Origin: an archaeon
GTDB lineage: Archaea; Nanobdellota; Nanobdellia; Woesearchaeales; JAGVOV01
Direction of reading: 5' to 3'
Assembly: GCA_020052545.1 (NCBI GenBank)
Contig: JAGVOV010000156.1
Span: 1-15,525, forward strand
DNA: 15,525 nucleotides
This document shows, piece by piece, positions 6,547 to 13,521 of this stretch (the stretch's first letter is position 1; every line of letters begins with the position of its first letter). Under the pieces are notes generated by a model, which did not search any database, was not told the origin of the DNA, and saw only the letters and a program-made list of their open reading frames with translations. A program made the position numbers and the translations under genes.

Positions 6547-7251
6547 TTATTCATCAATGCTTCTGTTTTGGCGCCACTCCCTAAATTCCTGCATCTTGCC
6601 ATTAGTGAATTCGGGCAGCTTCTTCACCATCTCTATATATTTCATCGGCCTGCCTATCACATCCATCAAGGGTATGTAAATTGTCAGGATGCCGATTCCC
6701 TGCGCTATGGTTTTTGCCGCAAAGGGCACGAATCCTTGGTCCCTAAGCTTATAAGAAATCCAATCTCTACCGTGTTGGTAAGGCAAAAAGCTCACCGCAG
6801 TGCCTACCGCTGCAACCTTCGCCAGCTTCCATAAAGAATTTCCCACAGAGAGGCCCTTATCGTGCCTCTTATAATAATATAGCACCGTGCCAACTGTAAT
6901 GTTGTTCGAAATCCATTCGCTCCAGAATGATGCCTTGTCTATGACATACTGGCTAGTTGTAGATTCGCTTACTATTGATGTGACAATAGCATTTACACCA
7001 GTGCTTACTAGGTAGCCTATCATGAATGCCTTGTTTGCGTCTTCAGCATTTAGGACAGTGTCCTTACACCAGTTATATGTTCTGGCAAGAGGCTCTCCAA
7101 GGCCAATGGCATAAAATGTCTCAGCTGCGTTCTTCTTCAGATTGCCAGAGCCTTTAAATATGCCTTCTGAAATCTGCTTGAGATCAAATCCTATGATATC
7201 GACAAGCTTGCTGGATTTAGGATGCTTCTCTATGAGGTCATCAAGCGCCAT
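6547..7251 (-). CDS. Unrecognised membrane-associated protein, 234 residues
   Basis: I do not recognise this family. The first 70 residues are soluble-looking and charged. Hydrophobic stretches follow at about 75-95 (AFMIGYLVSTGVNAIV), 142-157 (KVAAVGTAVSFLP) and 175-200 (FAAKTIAQGIGILTIYIPLMDVIG), with an aromatic-rich region around 109-128 (FWSEWI, LYYYKRH). Three or four membrane helices are plausible, with a basic C-terminal tail ending in EFREWRQNRSIDE. No catalytic motif or signal peptide is visible. The start is supported by a TTTATAAA box about 27 bases upstream of the ATG. It could be a structural or transport-related membrane protein, but nothing in the sequence or neighbours settles this. 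Confidence 0.65.
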   Translation of the reverse strand: MALDDLIEKHPKSSKLVDIIGFDLKQISEGIFKGSGNLKKNAAETFYAIGLGEPLARTYNWCKDTVLNAEDANKAFMIGYLVSTGVNAIVTSIVSESTTSQYVIDKASFWSEWISNNITVGTVLYYYKRHDKGLSVGNSLWKLAKVAAVGTAVSFLPYQHGRDWISYKLRDQGFVPFAAKTIAQGIGILTIYIPLMDVIGRPMKYIEMVKKLPEFTNGKMQEFREWRQNRSIDE

Positions 7252-7273
7252 AGAATGCCGGTTTGGGCGCTAG

Positions 7274-7281
7274 TTTATAAA
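7274..7281 (-). promoter_or_regulatory. TATA box of the 234-residue membrane gene
   Basis: TTTATAAA on the minus strand lies about 27 bases before the ATG at 7251, fitting a leaderless promoter. Confidence 0.6.
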
Positions 7282-7303
7282 TTTTATTATTACTATAAAG
7301 TGG

Positions 7304-10225
7304 TTAAACTATCTCCTTAACTGCCTTGTTCAAGAAATCAAAGAGCTTCTTCGGGAACCTTTTCTTCAGATCCTCTTTATGCTCTTCAAATCCGCGCAGG
7401 AACATGCTGCTGAAGTCGGCTCTCTCGCCGTTAATCAGCCTTATCATCTCTGCCACGGCCATGTTAGGGATTTTTGAGCCCTCAAGAGAGCCATAGAGCA
7501 TCTCTTTCAGCTCTTCATTATCATCATCCAGCTCAAGCTTGTTCTTCTCGACATCTTTCCAATACTGCTCATAATCGAGCTTGAACTCCTCTTGAGTCTT
7601 ATTGCTCTTGCTACCTATCTTGGCCAGCACTTGGCTGTGCATCCTCTTCAAAAACTCTATCTTGTCCTCTATCCTCAATATGTCGACATAGCCCTGAAGC
7701 ACCAGATTGAAAGCGAAAGGGCTCGGTACATTTGTGCTGACTTCTTTCACCTTTATGTCCCCTTTCTCAATCCCTTCCACCACTAGCTTCGTGTTCTTGA
7801 TGTCCATCAAATCTTCAAGCACTTCTCTCTTCGCTTCCTTAATCACAAAAAAGTCAGGATTTATCCTCTTCAAAGCGGTCAGCAATATCATGCTGCTCAC
7901 TGCCTGCCTTCCTACTGTCTTGCTCCTGCCGCCATAATTCCTAAGTATCATCAGGCTTCTTGTCGCGCAGTGCCTGAACCTTCTTTTCAGTACCTCTGTC
8001 TTCTCCAGCGCTATCCCCATCACTGTCTCGATCTTGCTCGCTTTCAGCACCTTGAACACATTGCCAAGGCTTATCTGCTTGCTGCTCGCGATATAGAAGC
8101 CGTTGTCCGTTATGCCAATCTCAACATCGATATGGTTTATCCTTGAATAGATGTAAGCGACAAGCCTTGACAGGCAGTCATTCACCCTTCTGCCATAAAG
8201 CGTGTGGAAGATGGCATATCGCTTCTTGCCGTCAAAATAATGCTCGATTATTATCTTCTTCTCATTGGGCATCTCAAGGAAATCATACTGCTCCTTGAAA
8301 TATTCATAGATGGCCTTGGCGCCATTGTCATCGACATAAAGATACTCATTTATGAATGACAGGACTTCCCTCTTTGTCTCGCCTTTCTTGAATCTGCTTT
8401 CCACCTGCCTCCTGAATCGGCCGATTTCATTCCCCAGGTCAAATGAGAGAGGCAGCATCTCGCTAAACCAAGAAGGCACTGTGGGCGGCCTGCCGCTGGA
8501 TGCTGTGACTTGCGCTACTGTCCCGCGGCTGAAAAGGAATTCATAAGTCATGCCACCAAGGACAAACACATCGCCTCTCCTCAATCTTTCAAGGAAGGCC
8601 TCGTCTATCGTGCCTATAACCTGCTCCTTTATCTTCACGATGACATTTGTCTCGTCAGGGATGGTGCCTATATTAGTCATGTACAAGACACGAGTCATCT
8701 TTCCTCTCCTTCCTACCATTCCAGTCTCTTCATCATACCATATTTTTGCGTAAATATACCTGTCTTCCAAGCTTGCGAACTTGCCAGAAAGATAATCGAT
8801 CACTTCCATGAAATCTTTTTTCTCGATATCATGATAGCAGTAGCTCTGCTTCACTATCTTCAGCATCTCCTTCAGTTCCATCTTGTCCTTCACCGCCATC
8901 CCCAGGACATGCTGGACAAGGACATCAAGGCAGTTTGTCGGGATGTGGATTCGGTCAATCTTCTTCTCGATCGCGCTCTTCAAAAGCACAGAACACTCGA
9001 CAAGGTCATCCCTGTCCTGGACAATTATCCTACCCTTTGTCGTGTCGTGCAATTTGTGGCCGCTCCTGCCTATCCTCTGCAGGGCGCGAGCGACAGATTT
9101 TGGGCTTCCAAGCAGTATGACAAGGTCAATGTAGCCGATGTCAATCCCGAGCTCAAGGCTTGTGCTGCAGACGACAACCTTGAGCTTGCCCTGCCTCAGG
9201 TTTTCCTCTATCATCAGCCTATGGCCTTTTGACAGAGAGCTGTGATGCGCCCCTATGCCTGTGATCTTGCCCTCTTTCAGGCCGTCATCATTGTCATCTA
9301 TCTTTGTGTAATTCTTTGGGAACTTCTCCTTGAGATGATGCACGACCCTTTCAGTAGCGCTCCTAGTGTTCGTGAATATCAATGTCGTCTTGTGCTCTTG
9401 AATCAATTTGTCAAGCAAAGTGTACATCTCATTGTGCATCGTCTCGTAATCTGTCGATATCAGTGAATCGACAGGGCTCAGAACCTTCAAGTCAAGCTGC
9501 TTCAAGAACTGGACATTAACAATTAAGCAATCCCTTAGCTTGTCATTCTCAAAACCAACAAGGAATTTAGCCACCTCTTCCAATGGTGCTACAGTTGCTG
9601 ATAACCCTACCCTGCAGATGTATTGTGAGACTGACTGAAGCCTTTCTATTGAAAGGGAAAGGTGAGTGCCTCTCTTGTTCTCTGCCAGAGCATGTATTTC
9701 GTCAACAATCATCCATTCAACCTGCGTCAGATGCGCTGAGAACTTGCTGCTGCTCAGCAGTATCGCGAGGCTTTCTGGAGTCGTTATCAGGATATGAGGA
9801 GGATGTTTCAGCATCGCCGCCTTTTCACTTGTTGTCGTGTCGCCAGTCCTGACCGCCACCCTTATGCCAAATTTCTTGCCCATGATCTTTTCCATCTCTT
9901 CCAGCGGCTCCTTGAGATTCTTCTGGATATCATTGTTCAGCGCTTTAAGAGGCGAAACATATACTGCGTACACCTTGTCGGCCAGTATGCCTTTCTCGCT
10001 GCTGTCAATCAGCTCATTCAGCACAGAAAGGAATGCTGTCAGTGTCTTTGTCGCTCCGGTCGGAGCAGAGACAAGGATATTCCTCCTTGAGTGTATCTCC
10101 ATCACACCATATAATTGAGGCAGAGAGAATTCATTGAATTTTGAGAAGAACCATTGCTTGACGATAGGATGCAGGATATTCAAAAGCTCCTCTTTTGTGT
10201 TGGGCTTCTCTTTCTCCCTTACCAT
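7304..10225 (-). CDS. lhr: Lhr-type superfamily 2 DNA/RNA helicase
   Basis: A 973-residue ATP-dependent helicase. Helicase motifs in order: a Q-motif-like region (FSLPQ), Walker A APTGATKT (54-61), TPES, Walker B DEIH (175-178), LSAT (208-211), GAHHSSLSKGHR (325-336), TSLELGIDIG (355-364) and QRIGRSGH (383-390). After the two RecA domains come a winged-helix-like region and a DEAD-associated region (RRVNDCLSRLVAYIY and later FRHCATRSLMILRNYGG), the Lhr-core layout. Lhr proteins unwind DNA:RNA hybrids and forked DNA in a 3' to 5' direction and act in repair or RNA metabolism. Walker A is odd: the usual PTGSGKT is PTGATKT, losing the second Gly while keeping Lys60 and Thr61. A TATA-like box about 31 bases upstream supports the start. 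It is divergent from serS. Confidence 0.9.
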   Translation of the reverse strand: MVREKEKPNTKEELLNILHPIVKQWFFSKFNEFSLPQLYGVMEIHSRRNILVSAPTGATKTLTAFLSVLNELIDSSEKGILADKVYAVYVSPLKALNNDIQKNLKEPLEEMEKIMGKKFGIRVAVRTGDTTTSEKAAMLKHPPHILITTPESLAILLSSSKFSAHLTQVEWMIVDEIHALAENKRGTHLSLSIERLQSVSQYICRVGLSATVAPLEEVAKFLVGFENDKLRDCLIVNVQFLKQLDLKVLSPVDSLISTDYETMHNEMYTLLDKLIQEHKTTLIFTNTRSATERVVHHLKEKFPKNYTKIDDNDDGLKEGKITGIGAHHSSLSKGHRLMIEENLRQGKLKVVVCSTSLELGIDIGYIDLVILLGSPKSVARALQRIGRSGHKLHDTTKGRIIVQDRDDLVECSVLLKSAIEKKIDRIHIPTNCLDVLVQHVLGMAVKDKMELKEMLKIVKQSYCYHDIEKKDFMEVIDYLSGKFASLEDRYIYAKIWYDEETGMVGRRGKMTRVLYMTNIGTIPDETNVIVKIKEQVIGTIDEAFLERLRRGDVFVLGGMTYEFLFSRGTVAQVTASSGRPPTVPSWFSEMLPLSFDLGNEIGRFRRQVESRFKKGETKREVLSFINEYLYVDDNGAKAIYEYFKEQYDFLEMPNEKKIIIEHYFDGKKRYAIFHTLYGRRVNDCLSRLVAYIYSRINHIDVEIGITDNGFYIASSKQISLGNVFKVLKASKIETVMGIALEKTEVLKRRFRHCATRSLMILRNYGGRSKTVGRQAVSSMILLTALKRINPDFFVIKEAKREVLEDLMDIKNTKLVVEGIEKGDIKVKEVSTNVPSPFAFNLVLQGYVDILRIEDKIEFLKRMHSQVLAKIGSKSNKTQEEFKLDYEQYWKDVEKNKLELDDDNEELKEMLYGSLEGSKIPNMAVAEMIRLINGERADFSSMFLRGFEEHKEDLKKRFPKKLFDFLNKAVKEIV

Positions 10226-10250
10226 GAGGAAAGCGGCATGCAGCCCAGCT

Positions 10251-10260
10251 TTAATATATT
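10251..10260 (-). promoter_or_regulatory. TATA box of the Lhr gene
   Basis: AATATATTAA on the minus strand is centred about 31 bases before the ATG at 10225, so the leader should be only a few bases. Confidence 0.5.
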
Positions 10261-10293
10261 TCTAAAAGCCAAGAGCAACTTTTAAGCAAAACA

Positions 10294-10302
10294 TTTTTAT
10301 AC
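10294..10302 (+). promoter_or_regulatory. TATA box of serS
   Basis: TTTTTATAC is centred about 26 bases before the serS ATG at 10324, a clear leaderless-type promoter. It shares the 98-base divergent gap with the Lhr promoter. Confidence 0.65.
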
Positions 10303-10323
10303 ATTCTTCCTTTTTGTCCAGCT

Positions 10324-11604
10324 ATGCACGAATTAAGATTCATAAGGGAGCATCCTGATGCTATCAGGCGCGATCTTGAGAAGCGCCATGACAAGGAAAA
10401 GCTTGCCTGGCTTGATGATATACTGAAATCAGATGAAGAATGGAGAAAAGTCAAGCCCGAATTAGATCTCTTGAGGAACAGGAGGAATGTCCTGAGCGAA
10501 GAGATCAATAAAGCCAAGAAGGAAGGCAAGGACATCTCAGGCCTGATTAAAGAAGTTAAGGAGCTGCCCGACAGGATAAGAGATATGGAGACGAAAGAGA
10601 AAGGGCTGCTTGAAAAGATAAATTATATCCAGATGAGGCTGCCCAACACATTGCATGATTCTGTCCCTTTCGGCAAGACTGAGGAAGATAATAAGGTTGT
10701 GAGGAAGTTTGGGGCCAAAAAACCGCTGGAGCCATGGATGAAGGCTCATGGAGAATTGGCGCAGGAGCTTGGTGTAGCGAATTTCGATAAGGCAGCAGAG
10801 ATTTCTGGCAATGGATTCTACTATCTAATGGGCGACCTAGCCTTGATGGAGCAGGCCTTGATCAGGTTTGCGCTTGACACATTGACAGCGAAAGGCTACA
10901 AATTCATTGAAGTTCCCTTTATGATGAGGAGGAAGCCTTATGAAGGCGTGACAGACCTTGCTGATTTTGAGACGATGATGTACAAGATAGAGGGCGAGGA
11001 CCTTTATCTCATAGCGACTTCTGAACATCCGATAGCTGCCCTTATGCAGAACACTGCTGTGGCAGAGAATGAGCTGCCGAAGAAGTTTGTGGGCTACAGC
11101 ACATGCTTCAGGAAAGAGATCGGCTCTTCTGGGGTAGACACAAAAGGCACTTTCCGCGTCCATCAGTTCAACAAGGTAGAGCAGTTCATATTCTGCAGGC
11201 CTGAAGATTCCTGGAAGCTGCATGAGGAACTGCTGAAGAACACTGAGGAGATTTTCAAGAAGCTCAAGATCCCCTTTAGGGTTGTGAACATCTGCACCGG
11301 AGACATTGGCACCGTCGCCGCGAAGAAATATGACATAGAGGCATGGGTGCCGAGAGAGCAGAAATATCGGGAAGTGGCTTCACTGTCCAACTGCACGGCA
11401 TATCAGGCGACAAGGCTGAACATAAAATTCATAGACAAAGAGGGGAACAGGCAGTATGTGCACACTCTTAATGCCACGGCCATGGCAACATCAAGGGCGA
11501 TGAAGGCAATCATAGAGAACTACCAGAACGCTGACGGCACAATTACAATCCCGAAAGTCCTGCAGAAATACATGGGCAAGAAAGCTTTGATAACTAAGCA
11601 ATAA
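10324..11604 (+). CDS. serS: Seryl-tRNA synthetase
   Basis: A 426-residue class II synthetase that charges tRNA-Ser (and tRNA-Sec where present). The N-terminal 25-105 segment is the two-helix coiled-coil arm that grips the tRNA long arm, rich in Lys and Glu heptads. The catalytic core shows TSEHP (232-236), class II motif 2 FRKE (262-265) with HQFNKVEQF (280-288), and motif 3 around NATAMATSRAMKAIIENYQ with Arg391. It is the common SerRS type found in bacteria, eukaryotes and most archaea, not the rare methanogen type. Motif 3 reads ATAMATSR where many bacterial enzymes have GSGLAVGR, a variant I expect in archaeal enzymes. Two tandem TAA codons end the gene. A small zinc-ribbon gene follows after 27 bases and is probably co-transcribed. 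Confidence 0.95.
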   Translation: MHELRFIREHPDAIRRDLEKRHDKEKLAWLDDILKSDEEWRKVKPELDLLRNRRNVLSEEINKAKKEGKDISGLIKEVKELPDRIRDMETKEKGLLEKINYIQMRLPNTLHDSVPFGKTEEDNKVVRKFGAKKPLEPWMKAHGELAQELGVANFDKAAEISGNGFYYLMGDLALMEQALIRFALDTLTAKGYKFIEVPFMMRRKPYEGVTDLADFETMMYKIEGEDLYLIATSEHPIAALMQNTAVAENELPKKFVGYSTCFRKEIGSSGVDTKGTFRVHQFNKVEQFIFCRPEDSWKLHEELLKNTEEIFKKLKIPFRVVNICTGDIGTVAAKKYDIEAWVPREQKYREVASLSNCTAYQATRLNIKFIDKEGNRQYVHTLNATAMATSRAMKAIIENYQNADGTITIPKVLQKYMGKKALITKQ

Positions 11605-11631
11605 TAATCTGTAAAAAAGAGGCTAGAATAA

Positions 11632-11979
11632 ATGACCAAGATCCCAGCTGTAATATTCATCCTTGTAGGGGCAGGCGTCGCAGGCTTCTCATATTTCATG
11701 GATTACATGCAGGGCAAGAATTCTTTCATTATCTTCATGATTGCCGGGATCGGATTGTTCCTGTATGGCATCGGAAAACTCATCTTCAGGAAGAAAGATA
11801 ACACGGATATGCATGACACGCACCTTCACACCGGAAGACACGCACAGGCCAGCCAACAACAGATGCAGCAAAGCAATCAGCCGAGGCCACAAAAATATTC
11901 CTTCTGCCCGTTCTGCGGATCGATACTGCAGCCTGGCTACCGCTTCTGCTACAACTGCGGCTCAAGGCTGAGAGATTAA
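11632..11979 (+). CDS. Two-helix membrane protein with C-terminal zinc ribbon
   Basis: A 115-residue protein. Two hydrophobic helices (about 5-25 and 31-51) are joined by a short loop. Then come a linker rich in His (61, 64, 66, 70) and Gln (SQQQMQQSNQ) and a C-terminal zinc ribbon, FCPFCGS (Cys92, Cys95) and FCYNCGS (Cys106, Cys109). Zinc ribbons of this kind occur at the ends of many archaeal membrane and regulatory proteins; the function is unknown. The His-rich linker could add a second metal site. With only a short hairpin outside, the ribbon probably lies in the cytoplasm, but this is inferred. It begins 27 bases after serS, with a GAGG ribosome-like site near 11620, and overlaps the convergent TrmB gene by 4 bases. 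Confidence 0.75.
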   Translation: MTKIPAVIFILVGAGVAGFSYFMDYMQGKNSFIIFMIAGIGLFLYGIGKLIFRKKDNTDMHDTHLHTGRHAQASQQQMQQSNQPRPQKYSFCPFCGSILQPGYRFCYNCGSRLRD

Positions 11980-12713
11980 GGCTTCGCGACATTCTTCCAG
12001 AGATATTTATGGTAGCGTCTGTAGCTGTCTGCAAGCTCCTTGCTCTCTATGAGGAAAGCGAACAGCTCTTTGCCGTAGATGAAGTTCACCACCTTGTCGC
12101 CATAGATACCTATGACAGTGGGGCTGCCGCTGAACTCTTTCGGCAGAAACCTGAGCTTCTCATAATGGTATTCTCTTATCTCTTTCTTCATCTCTACCCT
12201 GTGGATGTTCCACCACATATGCTTTTTCTTCACCCTTCTCTTGTTCCAGTTGGCGAAGAAGTTCGGGAATTTTCTCGGCATATAGCGCCCGGACCCTATC
12301 CAATAAGTCTCCTTGTAGTTCAACATGTCTTCCCATATGGCCTTTATGCCTTCCGCTCCGCGAAATATCTCGGCGTTGATGTCCGGCCTTGATTCATTGA
12401 ATTTTGCCATAAGTACAGGGATGTCTTTCTCGACCTCGGCCTTTATCCTCTCGATCCCCGACTTCCTTTCCTCAAGGTAACCTATTATCCTTTTCGGGCT
12501 TGACACCTGGAACGTCCTCTTCCTGTTCTCAACTGAATATGAGACAAACCCCTTCTCAATGAGCTTGTTCAGGATGTCGTAGGTGTTCCTCCTCTCTATG
12601 CCTACCTTCTCATGTATCCTGTTTACGCTTCCGGAACCCAAGTCAAGCAGCGCAGAATATACTTTTATCTCCCCGTCAGAAAGTCCTGCTTTCCTCAGTG
12701 TCTCGAGAGCCAT
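11976..12713 (-). CDS. TrmB-family transcriptional regulator
   Basis: A 245-residue regulator. Residues 1-75 are the TrmB winged helix (LRKAGLSDGEIKVYSALLDLG, then NTYDILNKLIEKGFVSYSVENRKRTFQVSSP), a short coiled coil lies at about 80-105, and the C-terminal part resembles the phospholipase-D-like effector domain of TrmB proteins (AEIFRGAEGIKAIWEDML, ETYWIGSGRY, GIYGDKVVNFIYG). Archaeal TrmB proteins often bind sugars and control transport or metabolism, but many short members have unknown ligands. A 9-bp inverted repeat lies just upstream, in the divergent region shared with the secreted beta-rich gene, so it probably controls itself and that gene. A TATA-like box lies about 28 bases before the ATG. 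Its TAA shares bases with the TAA of the convergent zinc-ribbon gene. Confidence 0.85.
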   Translation of the reverse strand: MALETLRKAGLSDGEIKVYSALLDLGSGSVNRIHEKVGIERRNTYDILNKLIEKGFVSYSVENRKRTFQVSSPKRIIGYLEERKSGIERIKAEVEKDIPVLMAKFNESRPDINAEIFRGAEGIKAIWEDMLNYKETYWIGSGRYMPRKFPNFFANWNKRRVKKKHMWWNIHRVEMKKEIREYHYEKLRFLPKEFSGSPTVIGIYGDKVVNFIYGKELFAFLIESKELADSYRRYHKYLWKNVAKP

Positions 12714-12736
12714 AAATCAGGATAAGGCCACAACTT

Positions 12737-12745
12737 CTTAAATAT
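12737..12745 (-). promoter_or_regulatory. TATA-like box of the TrmB gene
   Basis: ATATTTAAG on the minus strand is centred about 28 bases before the ATG at 12713. It directly abuts the inverted repeat at 12745-12769, where the BRE element would lie. Confidence 0.5.
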
Positions 12746-12769
12746 TGTGGTATTGTTATGATACCACAA
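12745..12769. promoter_or_regulatory. Inverted-repeat operator between TrmB and secreted protein genes
   Basis: TTGTGGTAT, seven bases, then ATACCACAA: a perfect 9-bp inverted repeat. It lies between the two divergent promoters, touching the TATA box of the TrmB gene and about 5 bases before the TATA-like box of the plus-strand gene. Position and symmetry suit a dimeric regulator, most likely the adjacent TrmB protein controlling both genes; that link is inference. Confidence 0.65.
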
Positions 12770-12773
12770 ATAT

Positions 12774-12781
12774 TGATATAC
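12774..12781 (+). promoter_or_regulatory. TATA-like box of the secreted beta-rich gene
   Basis: TGATATAC is centred about 39 bases before the main ATG at 12817 but only about 25 before an ATG at 12803. The transcript should therefore start close to that upstream ATG. Confidence 0.45.
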
Positions 12782-12802
12782 TTCGTTTCTGTTCTAACTG
12801 CT

Positions 12803-12820
12803 ATGGGGGAACAGAAATGA
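12803..12820 (+). other. Possible five-codon upstream ORF or SD-bearing leader
   Basis: ATG GGG GAA CAG AAA TGA encodes MGEQK and ends in an ATGA overlap with the next gene's start. Its ATG lies at the expected leaderless transcription start. The same bases contain GGGGGA, which could instead serve as a ribosome site for the ATG at 12817 with a 6-base spacer. Translation of this ORF is not shown. Confidence 0.3.
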
Positions 12821-13521
12821 AAAAACTGCTGTTTGCATTGATGCTTTTGTACTCTGCTGCGAATGCAGACGACATCTTCAAAGGAGTCAGAGGCCCGACA
12901 AAGGTGCAGGCGGATGAGAGAGTGATGCTGTCAGGGTCGAATGGCGTCGAGACTCTGGCAAACACGCTGCTGCTGAAATATTGGGACGGGAAAGAGCTTG
13001 GCCTGTTCGGTTATGGGGCGATGTCCTATAAAAGCAACAAGAATGTATCCGGTTTTTCCGACCTCACTCTAGCTGCAGGGCCGAGGTTCACGATCGGGAA
13101 TTTTAATTCCATAGATTATGCAGCTGTCGTCTTGCCCATAGGCAGCGAAGGGATAAGCAATGAGAGGACCGACATGAAGATCGGCTCTTTCAACACAATG
13201 TTGTCGCAGGACAATTCTTATGGGATTGACGCTGTTGTTGAATACACAATAACTGGCGCAAATAATAAAGGTGCAAATTTACCAAACGAGCTTTACAGCT
13301 CTCTGATGATTGAAGGGAAGCTTGATGATAATCTCAGGGCTGCTGCTGGAATGACAAGACTCGATAAGGATGATGGAAAGAATCTAGTTAATGTAAGGGC
13401 AATCCTAAGATATATCCCTGGCAAGACATGGCATGCTGAGCTTGTGCTTGATAAGACTCTCCATTCATTCAGCATCCCTCAGACGACTAATGCGGCAATC
13501 TTCGTAAGGTATAATCTATAA
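12817..13521 (+). CDS. Secreted beta-rich (outer-membrane-barrel-like) protein
   Basis: A 234-residue protein with a clear signal peptide: MKK, a hydrophobic core, then SAANA before DD (cleavage after Ala17). The mature part has alternating strands and Gly-Asn turns, such as TLLLKYWDGKELGLFGYGAMSYK, DLTLAAGPRFTIGNF, IDYAAVVLPIGSEG and a final AAIFVRYNL. This resembles small beta-barrel porin-like proteins, which would be unusual in an archaeon without an outer membrane. It could equally be a beta-rich surface protein. There are no Cys residues in the mature part. The ATG is chosen because upstream in-frame codons start only at TTG and cover the operator and promoter. It is divergent from the TrmB gene and probably regulated by it. 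Confidence 0.7.
   Translation: MKKLLFALMLLYSAANADDIFKGVRGPTKVQADERVMLSGSNGVETLANTLLLKYWDGKELGLFGYGAMSYKSNKNVSGFSDLTLAAGPRFTIGNFNSIDYAAVVLPIGSEGISNERTDMKIGSFNTMLSQDNSYGIDAVVEYTITGANNKGANLPNELYSSLMIEGKLDDNLRAAAGMTRLDKDDGKNLVNVRAILRYIPGKTWHAELVLDKTLHSFSIPQTTNAAIFVRYNL

Noticed and set aside
8510..9232. A 240-codon plus-strand frame opposite the Lhr gene
   Set aside because: It is a shadow frame within a gene with clear helicase motifs. The translation has no recognisable domain and no promoter or ribosome site is evident.
12745..12816. N-terminal extension of the secreted protein from a TTG
   Set aside because: It would cover the inverted repeat and TATA box and bury a good signal peptide inside the chain.
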